The notes under the pieces were generated by a model. The model searched no databases and had not been told where the DNA came from. It saw nothing but the letters and a program-made list of their open reading frames with translations. This document shows positions 44,959 to 56,000 of a DNA stretch of 64,000 bases, piece by piece. How positions within the stretch are numbered: the stretch's first letter is position 1; each line of letters begins with the position of its first letter. The DNA comes from Clostridium pasteurianum (GTDB taxonomy: Bacteria > Bacillota > Clostridia > Clostridiales > Clostridiaceae). The translations under genes and the position numbers were made by a program. The DNA is taken from the NCBI RefSeq assembly GCF_001705235.1, contig NZ_MCGV01000001.1, positions 1,736,001-1,800,000 of the forward strand, given 5' to 3'.

Positions 44959-47900
44959 TTGAATTACAAAAAGATAACTTCACTAATTTTGTCAGTTGCT
45001 ATTATTTCTTCTACACATTCATACTGTACAGTAAGAGCAGATCAAATTAGTAATACACAAAATAACATCAACCAGCCGCTTAACAATTACGATGAATACG
45101 ATATTAATGCTCCTACAGATGGAACACCACTTATAGTAAATGTCGCCAATAACTCAATCTACAATAGTTCTGTAGAACCTATAATTAAAATTAATAATAT
45201 TTCATTAAATGTTTCTGATATTGGTGAGAATAAAGCTGTACATGCCACCTTAAATGGTCAACCTTATAACCTTGCACTTATCAGTAAAAAAAATAATATA
45301 TTAACGCTTAAAGGTGATAAAATCTCTCAAAATACAGTAAAAGGCCAGAAAAATACACTTGTAATATATTCTAAGGGACTTAATCCAAATGGAACTACAA
45401 GTGAAAAAACTGCCTCTGTTAATTTCTCAATAGATTCAGAAGCACCTTCTATTTCCTTTAGTGAAAAAAATGGCATAAATATACAAGATGGTGGCTATTA
45501 TACTGGACAAATTAATCCTGTAATAAAATTAAGTGATAATTACAGTATTGCTAATTATTCCATAAACCTTAATGGCGCACCTTACACTGGTAAAGTTTCT
45601 TATGATAAAGATGGTAATATTACTTTTGAAGGAACTCCTATTTCTTCTGATGGAAATTACAATTTATCTATTAATATTAAAGATTCTGCTGGAAATACTT
45701 CTACATTTTCAAGAACATTTATATTAGATAATACTGCTCCAAATATAAGTATTTCTGGAATTAATAATAATGATAGTGTTAATACAGACGTAACGCCCAA
45801 AATTAACATTGAAGATTGTAGCCCTGATATTGATAAAACAACTCTCGATATAAAAAAAGATGGTGTTTCAATACCTACTCAATTAAAGAAAAACCCAGAT
45901 GGTTCATTATATTTTAATGTTAGTGATGAGGGAAACTATTCTTTTTCAGTAACTGCTTATGATAAATGTGGACACAGCTCTACATCAACTCCTATAAATT
46001 TTGTTATTGATAAAACTCCTCCTTCACTAAATTCAAATTTTAATGACAATCAATATTTTGATAAGCCTTTTAAACCAGCTATAAATACCGAAAATAGCAG
46101 CGACTTTATTTCTACATTAACTATAAATGGTAACCCATATTTATTTAATAATTTACCTTTTTTCAGTGATGGAACATATGACGTTGAAGCTCAGGGTAAA
46201 GATAACGCTGGTAATTTAAGTGAAATGTATCATTCAAAATTCACAGTAGATACCATTGCCCCTGAGATAAATATTTCAGGAATTAATAACAATGATTGTG
46301 TTAATACAGATGTAACGCCTAAAATTAACATTGACGATTGTAACCCTGATATTGATAAAACAACTCTCGATGTAAAAAAAGATGGTGTTTCAATACCTAC
46401 TCAATTAAAGAAAAACTCGGATGGTTCATTATATTTTAATGTTAGTGATGAGGGAAGCTATTCTTTTTCAGTAACTGCTTATGATAAATGTGGACACAGC
46501 TCTACATCAACTCCTATAAATTTTGTTATTGATAAAACTCCTCCTTCACTAAACTTTAATTTTAATGACGGTCAATATTTTAATAAGCCTTTTAAACCGG
46601 TTATAAATACCGAAAATAGCAGCGACTTTATTTCTACATTAATTATAAATGGTAAACCATATTCGATTAACAATTTACCGTTTTTCGGTGATGGAACATA
46701 TGACGTTGAAGCTCAGGGTAAGGATAACGCTGGTAATTTAAGTGAGATGTATCATTTAAAATTCACAGTAGATACCATTGCCCCAGAGATAAATATTTCA
46801 GGTATTAATAACAATGATTATGTTAATACAGACGTAACTCCACACATTAATATTAAAGATTCCAATCTCGATATTGATAGAACAGTTCTTACCGTAAGAA
46901 AAGATGGAGTTGTAATACCGGTTGCATTAAAACAAAGTTTAGATGGTTCATTATATTTTAACGTTAGCGCTGAAGGTAGCTATTCTTTTTCAGTAACTGC
47001 TTACGATAAAAGCGGAAATAGTTCTACTTCCACCCCTGTAAATTTTGTTATTGATAAAACTTCACCTTTACTTGATTTTAATTTTATTGATGGTCAATAT
47101 ATTAATAAGGATTTTAAGCCAATAGTAAAGACTAAAGATATCAATGACTTTATATCAACATTGCTTGTAAATGGCAATCCATATTTATTTAATGATTTGC
47201 CTTATTTTCATGATGGAACATACGATCTTGAGGCTCAGGGTAAGGATAGGGCTGGTAATCTAAGCGCACTGTATCACTTGAAATTTATAGTAGATACTAT
47301 GGCACCAAATATAAATGTTACTAGCCTTACTGATAATTTTTATTACAATACGTCAGTTAATCCATCAATATCAGTTACAGATGCAAATTTATCATACATT
47401 AAAATGCTATTAAATGGTTCTGACTATAATTTAGGTGAAATTACTAACGAGGGCAATTACCAATTAGTTATAATTTCTAAGGACAAAGCAGACAATATTT
47501 CAGAAAAAACATTAACATTTGTTATTGATAAGACTGCTCCATCCATTTCAATTAATGGTCTTACTGATGATGGTGTTTTCAATTACTTTCTAAATCCTTA
47601 TGTATACATAAGTGATAACAATCCTCTTATGTCAATACTTCTTCTTGATGGTCATGATTATCATGGTGGTCTTATAACTGAGGATGGTAAACACATACTT
47701 ATTGTAGAAGTTGTAGACAAGGCAGGAAATGTATCAAAGAAAGTTTATAAATTCTTTATAAAAGCTGTTCCACCAGACATATATGTATCTGGAGTAGAAA
47801 GCGGAAAAACTTATAAGAATGCTATAACACCTAAGATTTCCTTCTCAAAAGATGTTGTTGACTCATATACCAGTATAACATTGGATGGAAAGCCGTATAA

Positions 47901-48204
47901 TATAGGCGATGAAATATCTTCAGTAGGAAAACATGAATTGATTATTTCAGTTAAAGATAATTACGGCAATAAAACTGTAAAAAAAGTCTATTTTTCTATT
48001 GCATCAGACGGTGGCAGTACAGTATCTTCAAAAATAAACACAATAATTCATAAAATTATTCCAGCTAAAACAAAAAAGGATACTAAAATACTTTATCTTT
48101 TAACAGCTGCTATTTGGGTTGTTATAATATGTGTTGCTGGCGTTATAATATACAAATTTAAAAAGCATAAAAAACCATCTGATAGTGATAGTGAAGATAT
48201 TTAA
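44959..48204 (+). CDS. Large anchored surface protein with Ig-like repeats
   Basis: 1081 residues from a TTG at 44959-44961 with an excellent GGAGG upstream. N-terminal signal peptide (about 1-27, ending TVRA), then about eight beta-rich Ig-like (Big/bacterial-surface type) modules, each ending near F-V-I-D-K-T-[AP]-P or similar, and a C-terminal membrane helix (about 1045-1067) with a basic stop-transfer and acidic tail, without LPxTG. Three 174-residue double modules are near-identical (see repeat entry). It is divergent from the kinase gene, and may be a substrate of the kinase system or an adhesin. Confidence 0.9.
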   Translation: MNYKKITSLILSVAIISSTHSYCTVRADQISNTQNNINQPLNNYDEYDINAPTDGTPLIVNVANNSIYNSSVEPIIKINNISLNVSDIGENKAVHATLNGQPYNLALISKKNNILTLKGDKISQNTVKGQKNTLVIYSKGLNPNGTTSEKTASVNFSIDSEAPSISFSEKNGINIQDGGYYTGQINPVIKLSDNYSIANYSINLNGAPYTGKVSYDKDGNITFEGTPISSDGNYNLSINIKDSAGNTSTFSRTFILDNTAPNISISGINNNDSVNTDVTPKINIEDCSPDIDKTTLDIKKDGVSIPTQLKKNPDGSLYFNVSDEGNYSFSVTAYDKCGHSSTSTPINFVIDKTPPSLNSNFNDNQYFDKPFKPAINTENSSDFISTLTINGNPYLFNNLPFFSDGTYDVEAQGKDNAGNLSEMYHSKFTVDTIAPEINISGINNNDCVNTDVTPKINIDDCNPDIDKTTLDVKKDGVSIPTQLKKNSDGSLYFNVSDEGSYSFSVTAYDKCGHSSTSTPINFVIDKTPPSLNFNFNDGQYFNKPFKPVINTENSSDFISTLIINGKPYSINNLPFFGDGTYDVEAQGKDNAGNLSEMYHLKFTVDTIAPEINISGINNNDYVNTDVTPHINIKDSNLDIDRTVLTVRKDGVVIPVALKQSLDGSLYFNVSAEGSYSFSVTAYDKSGNSSTSTPVNFVIDKTSPLLDFNFIDGQYINKDFKPIVKTKDINDFISTLLVNGNPYLFNDLPYFHDGTYDLEAQGKDRAGNLSALYHLKFIVDTMAPNINVTSLTDNFYYNTSVNPSISVTDANLSYIKMLLNGSDYNLGEITNEGNYQLVIISKDKADNISEKTLTFVIDKTAPSISINGLTDDGVFNYFLNPYVYISDNNPLMSILLLDGHDYHGGLITEDGKHILIVEVVDKAGNVSKKVYKFFIKAVPPDIYVSGVESGKTYKNAITPKISFSKDVVDSYTSITLDGKPYNIGDEISSVGKHELIISVKDNYGNKTVKKVYFSIASDGGSTVSSKINTIIHKIIPAKTKKDTKILYLLTAAIWVVIICVAGVIIYKFKKHKKPSDSDSEDI
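45736..47301 (+). repeat. Three tandem 522-base repeats in the surface-protein gene
   Basis: Units at 45736-46257, 46258-46779 and 46780-47301 are exactly 522 bases each. Units 1 and 2 are nearly identical in DNA, and unit 3 is more diverged. Shared protein text includes NNNDxVNTDVTPxINI, YSFSVTAYDK and DGTYDxEAQGKD. Such tandems expand and contract by recombination. Confidence 0.9.
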
Positions 48205-48291
48205 CTTTAAATTTCATGGAAACTTATTTAAAGGCACTTTTATGTACTAAATAAATCTTTTCATTGAAAAAAACACTTGATATTATTCAAT

Positions 48292-48333
48292 AAAAAAAGT
48301 TCTAAATAACTAACTTATTTAGAACTTTTTTTG
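48292..48333. terminator. Bidirectional terminator
   Basis: Stem AAAAAAAGTTCTAAATAA / TTATTTAGAACTTTTTT with a 5-base loop, with A-run and T-run at the ends. It serves the surface-protein gene and can serve the convergent sugar-kinase gene. The other 270 bases between the genes show nothing else. Confidence 0.88.
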
Positions 48334-48476
48334 TGTGTTTATATTAAAAAATCATGCAAAATACGTGTGTAATCCGATTATGATGATTCCTAATAATCTT
48401 ATTATTTTACTTCTCAATTCATAAAAATTGTAAAGTAAGTTATTATAACTTCTTTTCATCTTTTAGTTTGCATCAC

Positions 48477-49427
48477 TTATTTATTCTCTAAAAACCTTTT
48501 TAATTCTTCATGTGTAGGATATCCATCATTATCTCCAGGTGACATTACCGCCATAGCTCCTATGGCATTTGCTCTTTGAACTGTATCTCTAATGCTCAAA
48601 TTTTCAAGAAGTCCAGTTATTACTCCAACTGCAAATCCATCTCCTGCTCCAACTGTATCTACTACCTTTTTAACTTTAAAACCTTCTAAAACAAATTTTT
48701 CGTCTTTTGATTTAACAAAAGCACCTTTAGAACCAAGCTTTATTATCACAAGCTTTACTCCCCTTTTCAGGTAAAAGTCTGCAATTTCATCTGGATTGTC
48801 ACTACCCATTAAAATTTTCCCCTCATTTACACCTGGAAGTACAATATCACTTCTAAAAGCCATATTATTTAATGTATTAATCATATCTTCTTTATTCTGC
48901 CATAGTGCAGGTCTTAAATTTGGGTCAAAGGTAGTTCGTATATTTTTTCCCTTAGCAAGTTCAAGCAATTTATATGAAACGTCTCTCGTACTTCTCGATA
49001 ATGCCGCAAAAATCCCAGTAAGATGAATATGCCTAACACCATTTAAATCTAACTTTTTCAGATCATCTAAACCAATATTAGAAGCAGCAGAATTTTTTCT
49101 TAAATAAAATGTATCTGGATCACCTTTTGTTACTTTCGATTTAAATTCAACTCCCGTAAAGTACTTATCAGTTGAACCTATATATTCCGTTCCCACGTTT
49201 TCAACTTTAAGACATTCTCTAATAAATTCGCCAAAAGGATCTTTACCAAGTTTAGTTATGTATTGAACTGAATGTCCAAGTCTTGATGTTCCAACAGAAA
49301 CATTAACCTCTGCACCAGCCAAAAACTTCTTAAAATGCGTAGTTTCACTCAATTTTTTATCATTTTCACATTCACCATCGGCAGCAAACACTCCTAAAGG
49401 TTCTCCGATTGTTATAAGCTCACTCAT
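48477..49427 (-). CDS. kdgK: PfkB-family sugar kinase, KDG kinase-like
   Basis: 316 residues of the ribokinase/PfkB family: N-terminal GEPLGVFAADGE and FKKFLAGAEVNVSVGTSRLG (first signature), and the C-terminal VVDTVGAGDGFAVGVITG with the catalytic Asp. The closest remembered match is 2-keto-3-deoxygluconate kinase, giving 2-keto-3-deoxy-6-phosphogluconate in uronate breakdown; fructokinase is the main alternative. No KDPG aldolase or other uronate gene is adjacent. A LacI-type operator lies just upstream, and the LacI gene is next door. ATG after GGAGG. Confidence 0.82.
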   Translation of the reverse strand: MSELITIGEPLGVFAADGECENDKKLSETTHFKKFLAGAEVNVSVGTSRLGHSVQYITKLGKDPFGEFIRECLKVENVGTEYIGSTDKYFTGVEFKSKVTKGDPDTFYLRKNSAASNIGLDDLKKLDLNGVRHIHLTGIFAALSRSTRDVSYKLLELAKGKNIRTTFDPNLRPALWQNKEDMINTLNNMAFRSDIVLPGVNEGKILMGSDNPDEIADFYLKRGVKLVIIKLGSKGAFVKSKDEKFVLEGFKVKKVVDTVGAGDGFAVGVITGLLENLSIRDTVQRANAIGAMAVMSPGDNDGYPTHEELKRFLENK

Positions 49428-49490
49428 ACTACAAACTACCTCCTATCTATAAAATTTTCTCTGTTTAATATAACACTAATACATAAGTTT

Positions 49491-49504
49491 GTAAACCGGT
49501 TTCT
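49491..49504 (-). promoter_or_regulatory. LacI-type operator before the sugar kinase gene
   Basis: Perfect 10-base palindrome AAACCGGTTT (49493-49502), the usual form of a LacI-family site, 64 bases upstream of the kinase start. A related site lies before the regulator gene. Confidence 0.75.
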
Positions 49505-49593
49505 AAAAATCATATAACTAAATTGCAGTAGTTTCAATAACTAGCACAACTTAGTTTAGCATAAAAAATCACTTAAATAATTTAAAACGCAAA

Positions 49594-50622
49594 CTACATA
49601 TTTAAAGGTATTGTGGAGCCCCTTATTTCTAATTTTGAACTTAACTGTTTATGGATAGTTCCTAGTGTGCTCTCATTTTCAAGTCTATCTATCAAAACCT
49701 TTGCCGATTCGTATCCCATTTCATATGATGGTTGAGAAATAGTCGTAATACCTGGAGATATAAGAGAAGCCCATCCCCAATTATCATAACCGCAAATTCC
49801 CAAATCCTTTGGAATGCTTATATTTAATTTATTAATTGCACTTAACGTATTTAAAAGAACAACTCCATTAACTGCAAATATAGCTTTTTTTCCGCTGTAA
49901 TTATTTAAGAACTTGCATAAACTTATTTCTAAATTCCCAGTCTTACTATAATCTACAATAGAGACATTATAATTTTCATCTTTAAGCCTTTTTCTGCAAA
50001 CCTCCAAAAATGCCATTTCTCTTTCACGTCTTGGTGTAACATTGTCTATTCTCTCATTAAAAAAGCACAAACTATCAAATCCAGCATCTATAAGATAATT
50101 AGTAGTTTCAACTGTCATATCATAATTGTTACTTGTAACAGAATCAAAACTTTCATTTGCCAAAGTTCTATCTACCATTACTACTGGTATTCCACTGTTT
50201 TTAATATTCAATAGAAGTTCTTCATTATAACCTGTGCCATTTACTATGATACCTTCTACCCTTTGATCCATCATAGATTTAATATAATCTTCTTCTTCTT
50301 TTGCGTCATTATCAGAATTTGAAATAAGCATATTATATCCTTTAGCTTTGCACATATCTCCAATGCCCTTAATCATAATAGACGAAAAAGGATTGGTTAA
50401 ATCAGCTATAATAACACCAACTAATCTACTTTTATTTGATTTTAAACTTCTAGCTATATTATTAGGTCTATAATTAAGTTCTTTTATTGATTTTTCTATT
50501 CTAGCTCTGGTTTTTTCCGACATATATTCGAACTTACCATTTAGATATCTTGATATAGTTGCTTTAGATACCCCAGCTAATTTTGCCACATCGCTTATTA
50601 CAACCTTTTTATTTTCTTCCAT
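49594..50622 (-). CDS. kdgR: LacI-family transcriptional repressor
   Basis: 342 residues. N-terminal helix-turn-helix ISDVAKLAGVSKATISRYLNG and hinge helix ELNYRPNNIARSLKS, then a periplasmic-binding-protein-like effector domain (VGVIIADLTNPFSSIMIKG ... GYDNWGWASLISPGITTISQP). Lies directly upstream of the kinase and probably controls it and itself, since similar operators precede both. The effector is probably a keto-deoxy sugar acid, if the kinase assignment holds. ATG after GGGTGG. Confidence 0.9.
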   Translation of the reverse strand: MEENKKVVISDVAKLAGVSKATISRYLNGKFEYMSEKTRARIEKSIKELNYRPNNIARSLKSNKSRLVGVIIADLTNPFSSIMIKGIGDMCKAKGYNMLISNSDNDAKEEEDYIKSMMDQRVEGIIVNGTGYNEELLLNIKNSGIPVVMVDRTLANESFDSVTSNNYDMTVETTNYLIDAGFDSLCFFNERIDNVTPRREREMAFLEVCRKRLKDENYNVSIVDYSKTGNLEISLCKFLNNYSGKKAIFAVNGVVLLNTLSAINKLNISIPKDLGICGYDNWGWASLISPGITTISQPSYEMGYESAKVLIDRLENESTLGTIHKQLSSKLEIRGSTIPLNM

Positions 50623-50636
50623 GTTTTACCACCCTT

Positions 50637-50650
50637 AGTAACTGGTTTCT
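50637..50650 (-). promoter_or_regulatory. LacI-type operator before the regulator gene
   Basis: AGTAACTGGTTTCT, core TAACTGGTTT (50639-50648), matches the AAACCGGTTT operator at 8 of 10 bases. Close to the regulator's ribosome site, so autoregulation is likely. Confidence 0.65.
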
Positions 50651-50812
50651 TAAAAATATCATACTATTATTATGATGAGTTATCAATATGTTGATTCAAC
50701 TTTCAATTTATAACATGTTTAAATCAGTGAAAAGCTGCACCCCCAAGAAAATTTTAATATAACTTTTATCGCATTTCCACTTAATCAAACTATAACATTA
50801 AATTTATTATAA

Positions 50813-52999
50813 TCAAGATATCACCTTAACATCTTGGCTACTAATCATTGCTTGTCTGCACCATAATTCAAAATAGTATCCCCTAAACGATAATAATTCT
50901 TCATGTGTTCCATGTTCAATTATTTCACCATTTTTAAACACAAAAATTTTATCGCACTTAACAACATTACACAACCTATGGGCAATAATTATTCTAGTAT
51001 TATTGATATTATAAGTTTCTAATTCCTTCTCTATTTCTATCTCTGTTATAGAATCCAAATTAGATGTAGCTTCATCCATAATTAATATCTCTGGATTTCT
51101 TAAAATAGCTTTAGCAATAGATAATCTTTGCCGCTGTCCTGCTGATAGATTAGAAGCATTTTCTTGAAGCATAGTTCCATATTTGTATGGTAAACTATCT
51201 ATGTAATCATCCATTCGAACAATCTTGCATACTTTAACTATTTCATCAAATTCGACTCCCGGCTTAACAAACTCAAAATTTTCTCTTATTGTACCTGAAA
51301 AGAAAAAGGATTCTTGCGATACATAAGCTACTTTATCCCTTAAAATCTGCTTATCTATGTTTTTCAGATTATATGAATTTATGCTTATCTCACCATTTTC
51401 TATATCATAAAAGCCCATTAATAGCTTTGCAATTGTTGTTTTGCCTGATCCACTTTCTCCTACAAAACCTACCTTCTCTCCTGCTTTTATTTCAAAGTTT
51501 AAATTATTTAATATCTTTTTCTTTATACCATATCTAAAATCAACATTTTTAAATTTAATTTCACCTAAAAGTGATGTAATAGTTGTACTTTCATTTGCTA
51601 CCTTCTCCTCACCTACTTCCAACACTTCAAATAGTCTATCTGATGCAACCATAGCACTTTGTATTTGTGATTGTAGTCCCGTTAATCTTTCTATTGGTCC
51701 AATAAAATATGTTAATAGTGCACTATAGCTTATTAGTGTTCCAATAGTAATCTGCTTACTTAATACTTCAACAACCCCAACCCATAGAACTATCACAGTA
51801 AATATTGGTGATATACTATCTTTAATACTTGATTGCAAATTATTAATATACCCAAATTTCAACATATTCTCTAAGACTTTCGAGAATCTTCCTTCTGATT
51901 CCTCAGTAGCTGTATTTTCTCCATTTACCGCCTTTACCATTTCCATTCCTTCTAAAGACTCAACTAAATATGAATAAAACCTTGCATTGCTTTCCATTAA
52001 CTTATGGTTCCCGTTCTCTAAAGGATTTTTAAAAAAAATTATAATCAATAAATATGCCACAAGTGGAATAAAAGATATAAAAAATAATTCTTTATTAAAA
52101 CTATAAAGAATTATCGTCCCGCCTATAACCATAATGGAGTCAATCATTACTGTTATAGTTACAGATGAAATCATATCCCTTATTTTAGTTGCATCATTAA
52201 ATCTAGAAACTATTTCTCCAACTCCTCTTGTTCTATAAAAATTCATAGGCAACCTAATAACATGTTTGTAAAAACCCATTAGTATAGATTTATCTAAATT
52301 CTGTGTCACCTTAAGTACTAGTACTGATCGCATAAATTCTGTTATAGCTTTAAATACAAGAAGAGCTATAACACCTAATGATATCAATAATAAACCGTTC
52401 CTTGATTTTCCATTAGCTACATTATCCACTATAAATTTGTAATAAAAAGTTCCAACAAGACCTAATAGTGTCGTAAATAATGATGCCATGAATATACTTA
52501 TAAAAAACTTTTTTTGTGTTTTTATGAGTTGTAAATATCCCTTAATTACAATATTATCTGATTTTTGTGGTTTAAATTCCTTGGTTGGTACGAAAGTAAT
52601 AAGTATCCCTTTCCATATATCAAAAAATTCTTTCAAACTACATTTCACTATTCCCCTTGCAGGATCAGCTATTACTACAGTATCTTTTCTAACCTCATGA
52701 ATAACAACATAATGTTGTAGTCTATTTTTTGTTACATGAGCTATGGCAGGCTTAGGAAAATTTTTTTTAATATCATCATAATTTTTTAATCTTACTGCTT
52801 TACTCTTTAAATTTAGCTTTTCACCTGCCTTGATTAACCCTAAAACTGTAGTTCCGCCTTTATCTGTTCCTGCAAATTTTCTTATTTTTGATATACGTAT
52901 GTCTGCACCATATTCCTTAGCCACTGTTGCCAAGCAGGCTGCTCCACAGTCGCTTGAATCATGTTGTCTCACACAAATATATTTTTTAAATATTTTCAT
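50813..52999 (-). CDS. lanT: Peptidase C39 ABC exporter for a Gly-Gly leader peptide
   Basis: 728 residues, the standard length for bifunctional exporters. Peptidase C39 domain (1-150): Cys18 in DSSDCGAACLA, His near 95 in HYVVIHEV and Asp near 112 in IADPARG. Six-helix membrane domain (about 160-440). ATPase: Walker A GESGSGKTTIAKLL (about 515), signature LSAGQRQRLSIAKA, Walker B ILIMDEATSNLDS, and H-loop AHRL. It should cut the 55-residue precursor after its Gly-Gly and export the core. Last gene of the cluster, 25 bases after lanB; ATG after AAAGGAG. Confidence 0.95.
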   Translation of the reverse strand: MKIFKKYICVRQHDSSDCGAACLATVAKEYGADIRISKIRKFAGTDKGGTTVLGLIKAGEKLNLKSKAVRLKNYDDIKKNFPKPAIAHVTKNRLQHYVVIHEVRKDTVVIADPARGIVKCSLKEFFDIWKGILITFVPTKEFKPQKSDNIVIKGYLQLIKTQKKFFISIFMASLFTTLLGLVGTFYYKFIVDNVANGKSRNGLLLISLGVIALLVFKAITEFMRSVLVLKVTQNLDKSILMGFYKHVIRLPMNFYRTRGVGEIVSRFNDATKIRDMISSVTITVMIDSIMVIGGTIILYSFNKELFFISFIPLVAYLLIIIFFKNPLENGNHKLMESNARFYSYLVESLEGMEMVKAVNGENTATEESEGRFSKVLENMLKFGYINNLQSSIKDSISPIFTVIVLWVGVVEVLSKQITIGTLISYSALLTYFIGPIERLTGLQSQIQSAMVASDRLFEVLEVGEEKVANESTTITSLLGEIKFKNVDFRYGIKKKILNNLNFEIKAGEKVGFVGESGSGKTTIAKLLMGFYDIENGEISINSYNLKNIDKQILRDKVAYVSQESFFFSGTIRENFEFVKPGVEFDEIVKVCKIVRMDDYIDSLPYKYGTMLQENASNLSAGQRQRLSIAKAILRNPEILIMDEATSNLDSITEIEIEKELETYNINNTRIIIAHRLCNVVKCDKIFVFKNGEIIEHGTHEELLSFRGYYFELWCRQAMISSQDVKVIS

Positions 53000-53024
53000 A
53001 TAAAAAATCTCCTTTAAAGACCTT

Positions 53025-56000
53025 TTAGCTTACAATTATTTTATTTTTCTTAATATATCTTAATGCATACAATGCATGTCTAGTAAATGCTCTTACTTTG
53101 TTCTCTTGTTCTTTATCAATACCATATAACCTATTACAGAACATGTGAATTAAGCTCATGAGTATATCAAACTTAGAGTTAGTAAGTTCTCCTCTTTCAT
53201 CAATTTCATTAAGCAGCTCACCAAACTTAATAACAGAATCCTTTCTAATGTTTAGCATAGAATATACTAATTCTCCGCTATTATCTTTCCTCAGATTAGA
53301 CCATTCATTGTCACAATTAAATAAATCTACATATCGCCTTCTGTTAGCTGAAAATTCTTTTCTCATAAAATCCTTATTAATAATACAATTAAAAATAGCT
53401 AATTGTGTGTCATATTTAATTCCAATTAAATTCATCAAATTTATCACATTACATACGGCAAATTCCGTCTCATCAAACTTTAATTGCTTATTTTTAGTTA
53501 ACCTAAAGAATTCAGATATAATTATTGAGTGAGTTTCAAATACCTCCTCTGCAGAATCTATGAGTTTTTCTCCTCCATACCGTTCTATTTCTCTTTCATA
53601 TTCATCCAATACAATCTTATCAGCTAATTTTTTTTGCTTAAGTTCATATCTTAAAATGCTTATTTCTTTTAATACCTCTATGTAATTATTTAAAGCACAA
53701 ATATTTAGCCTTAATCTTATATGATCCTTATCATTTCTATATCTGATGTAAAACCATTTTTTTATTAAACCTTTCTTCTCTAAATGCACTATGAACTTGT
53801 TTAATTCTATTCCTAACAATTCATTTGCACGTTCAATATTATTATAAATTTTTAAATATATCCAATTACTTAGTATTCCAAAACTTCTAACTTCTGGTTT
53901 AACATTATTTATTCTTAGCTTTTTGTAATTACTCTTAGTTGGATATACTCTATTAATCATGCTATCAAATTTTTCATTTGGAATTGTTGCTTGAGTATTC
54001 TTAACAAATTGAAACACAAATTCATTAGTATAATATTTCTTATTATTACTTAACCATTTACTTGTTAAATCTGCCGCTTGCAAAATTATAGAATTATCTT
54101 CCTTTTTAAATTCGTCAAACAATATCTGTTTAAACTTATCCACAGATAAATCAATTAGCAAAAGTAAATCTGAATTTTTTATATATACTAAATCAGGCAT
54201 CATATACTTATTTCTAAATTCTTCCAAGAATCTTGTAAACTCACCATAAGTTATATTTGTTGACTTAAACTTAGATTTATATATCCTCCACGTTCTATCA
54301 ACAAGAATTGTATTTTTATATCTAATCCTAGGCATATATTCAATTTCTTGAGACTTAACATAACTTATGAATGAAAATGGCGACAATACTTCATTTCCAT
54401 CACTTATATCTCTCATTAATTTAGTTACTTTGTTTAATTTTGAAGCATTTAACATATGGTTAGTAGTTACTTTTATTTTTTTATCATACTTCTTGCTTTT
54501 CAAATATAAATTTTCCTCATCAAGGCCAATATAAATATCACTTATATCTATATTTTTTACTGTACTATCCATAACAGTATTAGCGGCATTAACTTGAAAA
54601 TCTCTAAAATTTTTAGTAACTGATACATTTGTCAACCTTGGATTAATATCCAAATTAAATAGCTCACATTGAATAAATTCATTGTCCACTAATGCATTTT
54701 CTTTTTTCTTAATATTTTTATACATTAATTTGCTATCATCCAACAAATCTGAAAATCTTCCTAAACTTTTTCCTGCCCCTGAAGAACCTAAATTAGCTCC
54801 AATCCTTAATCTATATTTTCCCTTCATTAGCTGAGAAATATCTTTTGAAATCACAGAGCAATACATCTCCATTGAAATTGGTAACTTCCTAGTATCAATA
54901 TTTTTATTGCCATATATTTCAATATCCTCTTCTGTAAATACTGCATCATCACCACTACTAATTGCATTTATAATTTTCTGTTTGATAAAATTATTCTTTA
55001 AAAGCTCATCAGATATATATCTATAATCATTTTCCCCATCATCGCACTCATATCCTATGCCAAACGTTGGATCCATTACTTCCAATATTGGTATTTCTCT
55101 ATACTGTCCATACTTTTCAATAAACTCATTTTTAAACCTGTCTAAACTATCATTAGAATGAAATTTCTTAGCAAATGCTACTAAGAAATTACTAACATCT
55201 ATTACTTCTCTTCTAATATTTTCATCCAATGATATTTCAAACGGATTAGTTGCATCAACCTGAATTAATGATTTAGCATCCACTACTACTTTTTTCATTA
55301 AAATCTCTATCTCATTTAATGTACTTGTTCCACTTTCTTTACCTAACTTGTTATATTTATTAATTAATGAACTTATCTTTTTTAATTCCTGTAATTTATC
55401 ACATTTTATATTATTTGATTCTATTCTACTGATTACATATTCTAATGTATTAAATTCACTTAGAGGCGGCCTTAATTCTGTATATATGTATTCATTTTTT
55501 ATTAATTGAACTAAAAACTTATCTATAACCTCACTTTGTATGTTTATATTTTTATATTTATAAGCATTTAAAATATCTTCATACTTTGCACCATTTCTTA
55601 AAAGACTTAGTATAAAAATAACATTAGGAGTATTATTAATGTAGCATGCTTGTCCAATTCTTCTTACCTTATCATTAAAATTGAAGCATGTAAGCATTTG
55701 ATTTTTTACCTTATTACCATACTTTTCAATAAGTTTACTAGAATATAATGTTAACTTTTTATATCCTTCATATTTTACCTCAATCTCTTTTATAAGTTTA
55801 GATAACCATTCGTAATCTACTCTCATTCTTTTTTTTATATTTTTTTCGTTATAAGCTACTCTAGACTTTTCTCCAAATCTACCAATAGATACTCCTGAAA
55901 ATAATCCAAATGGAGTTGTTCTTGTCATAATTCTGCTATAATACTTCATAATAGATTTTATGACCTTATCATTAAATCTTTTTTTATCAATACTTTCATA

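Noticed and set aside
53158-53532. 124-residue plus-strand frame opposite lanB
   Set aside because: Antisense to the conserved C-terminal domain of lanB, with no start site signal.
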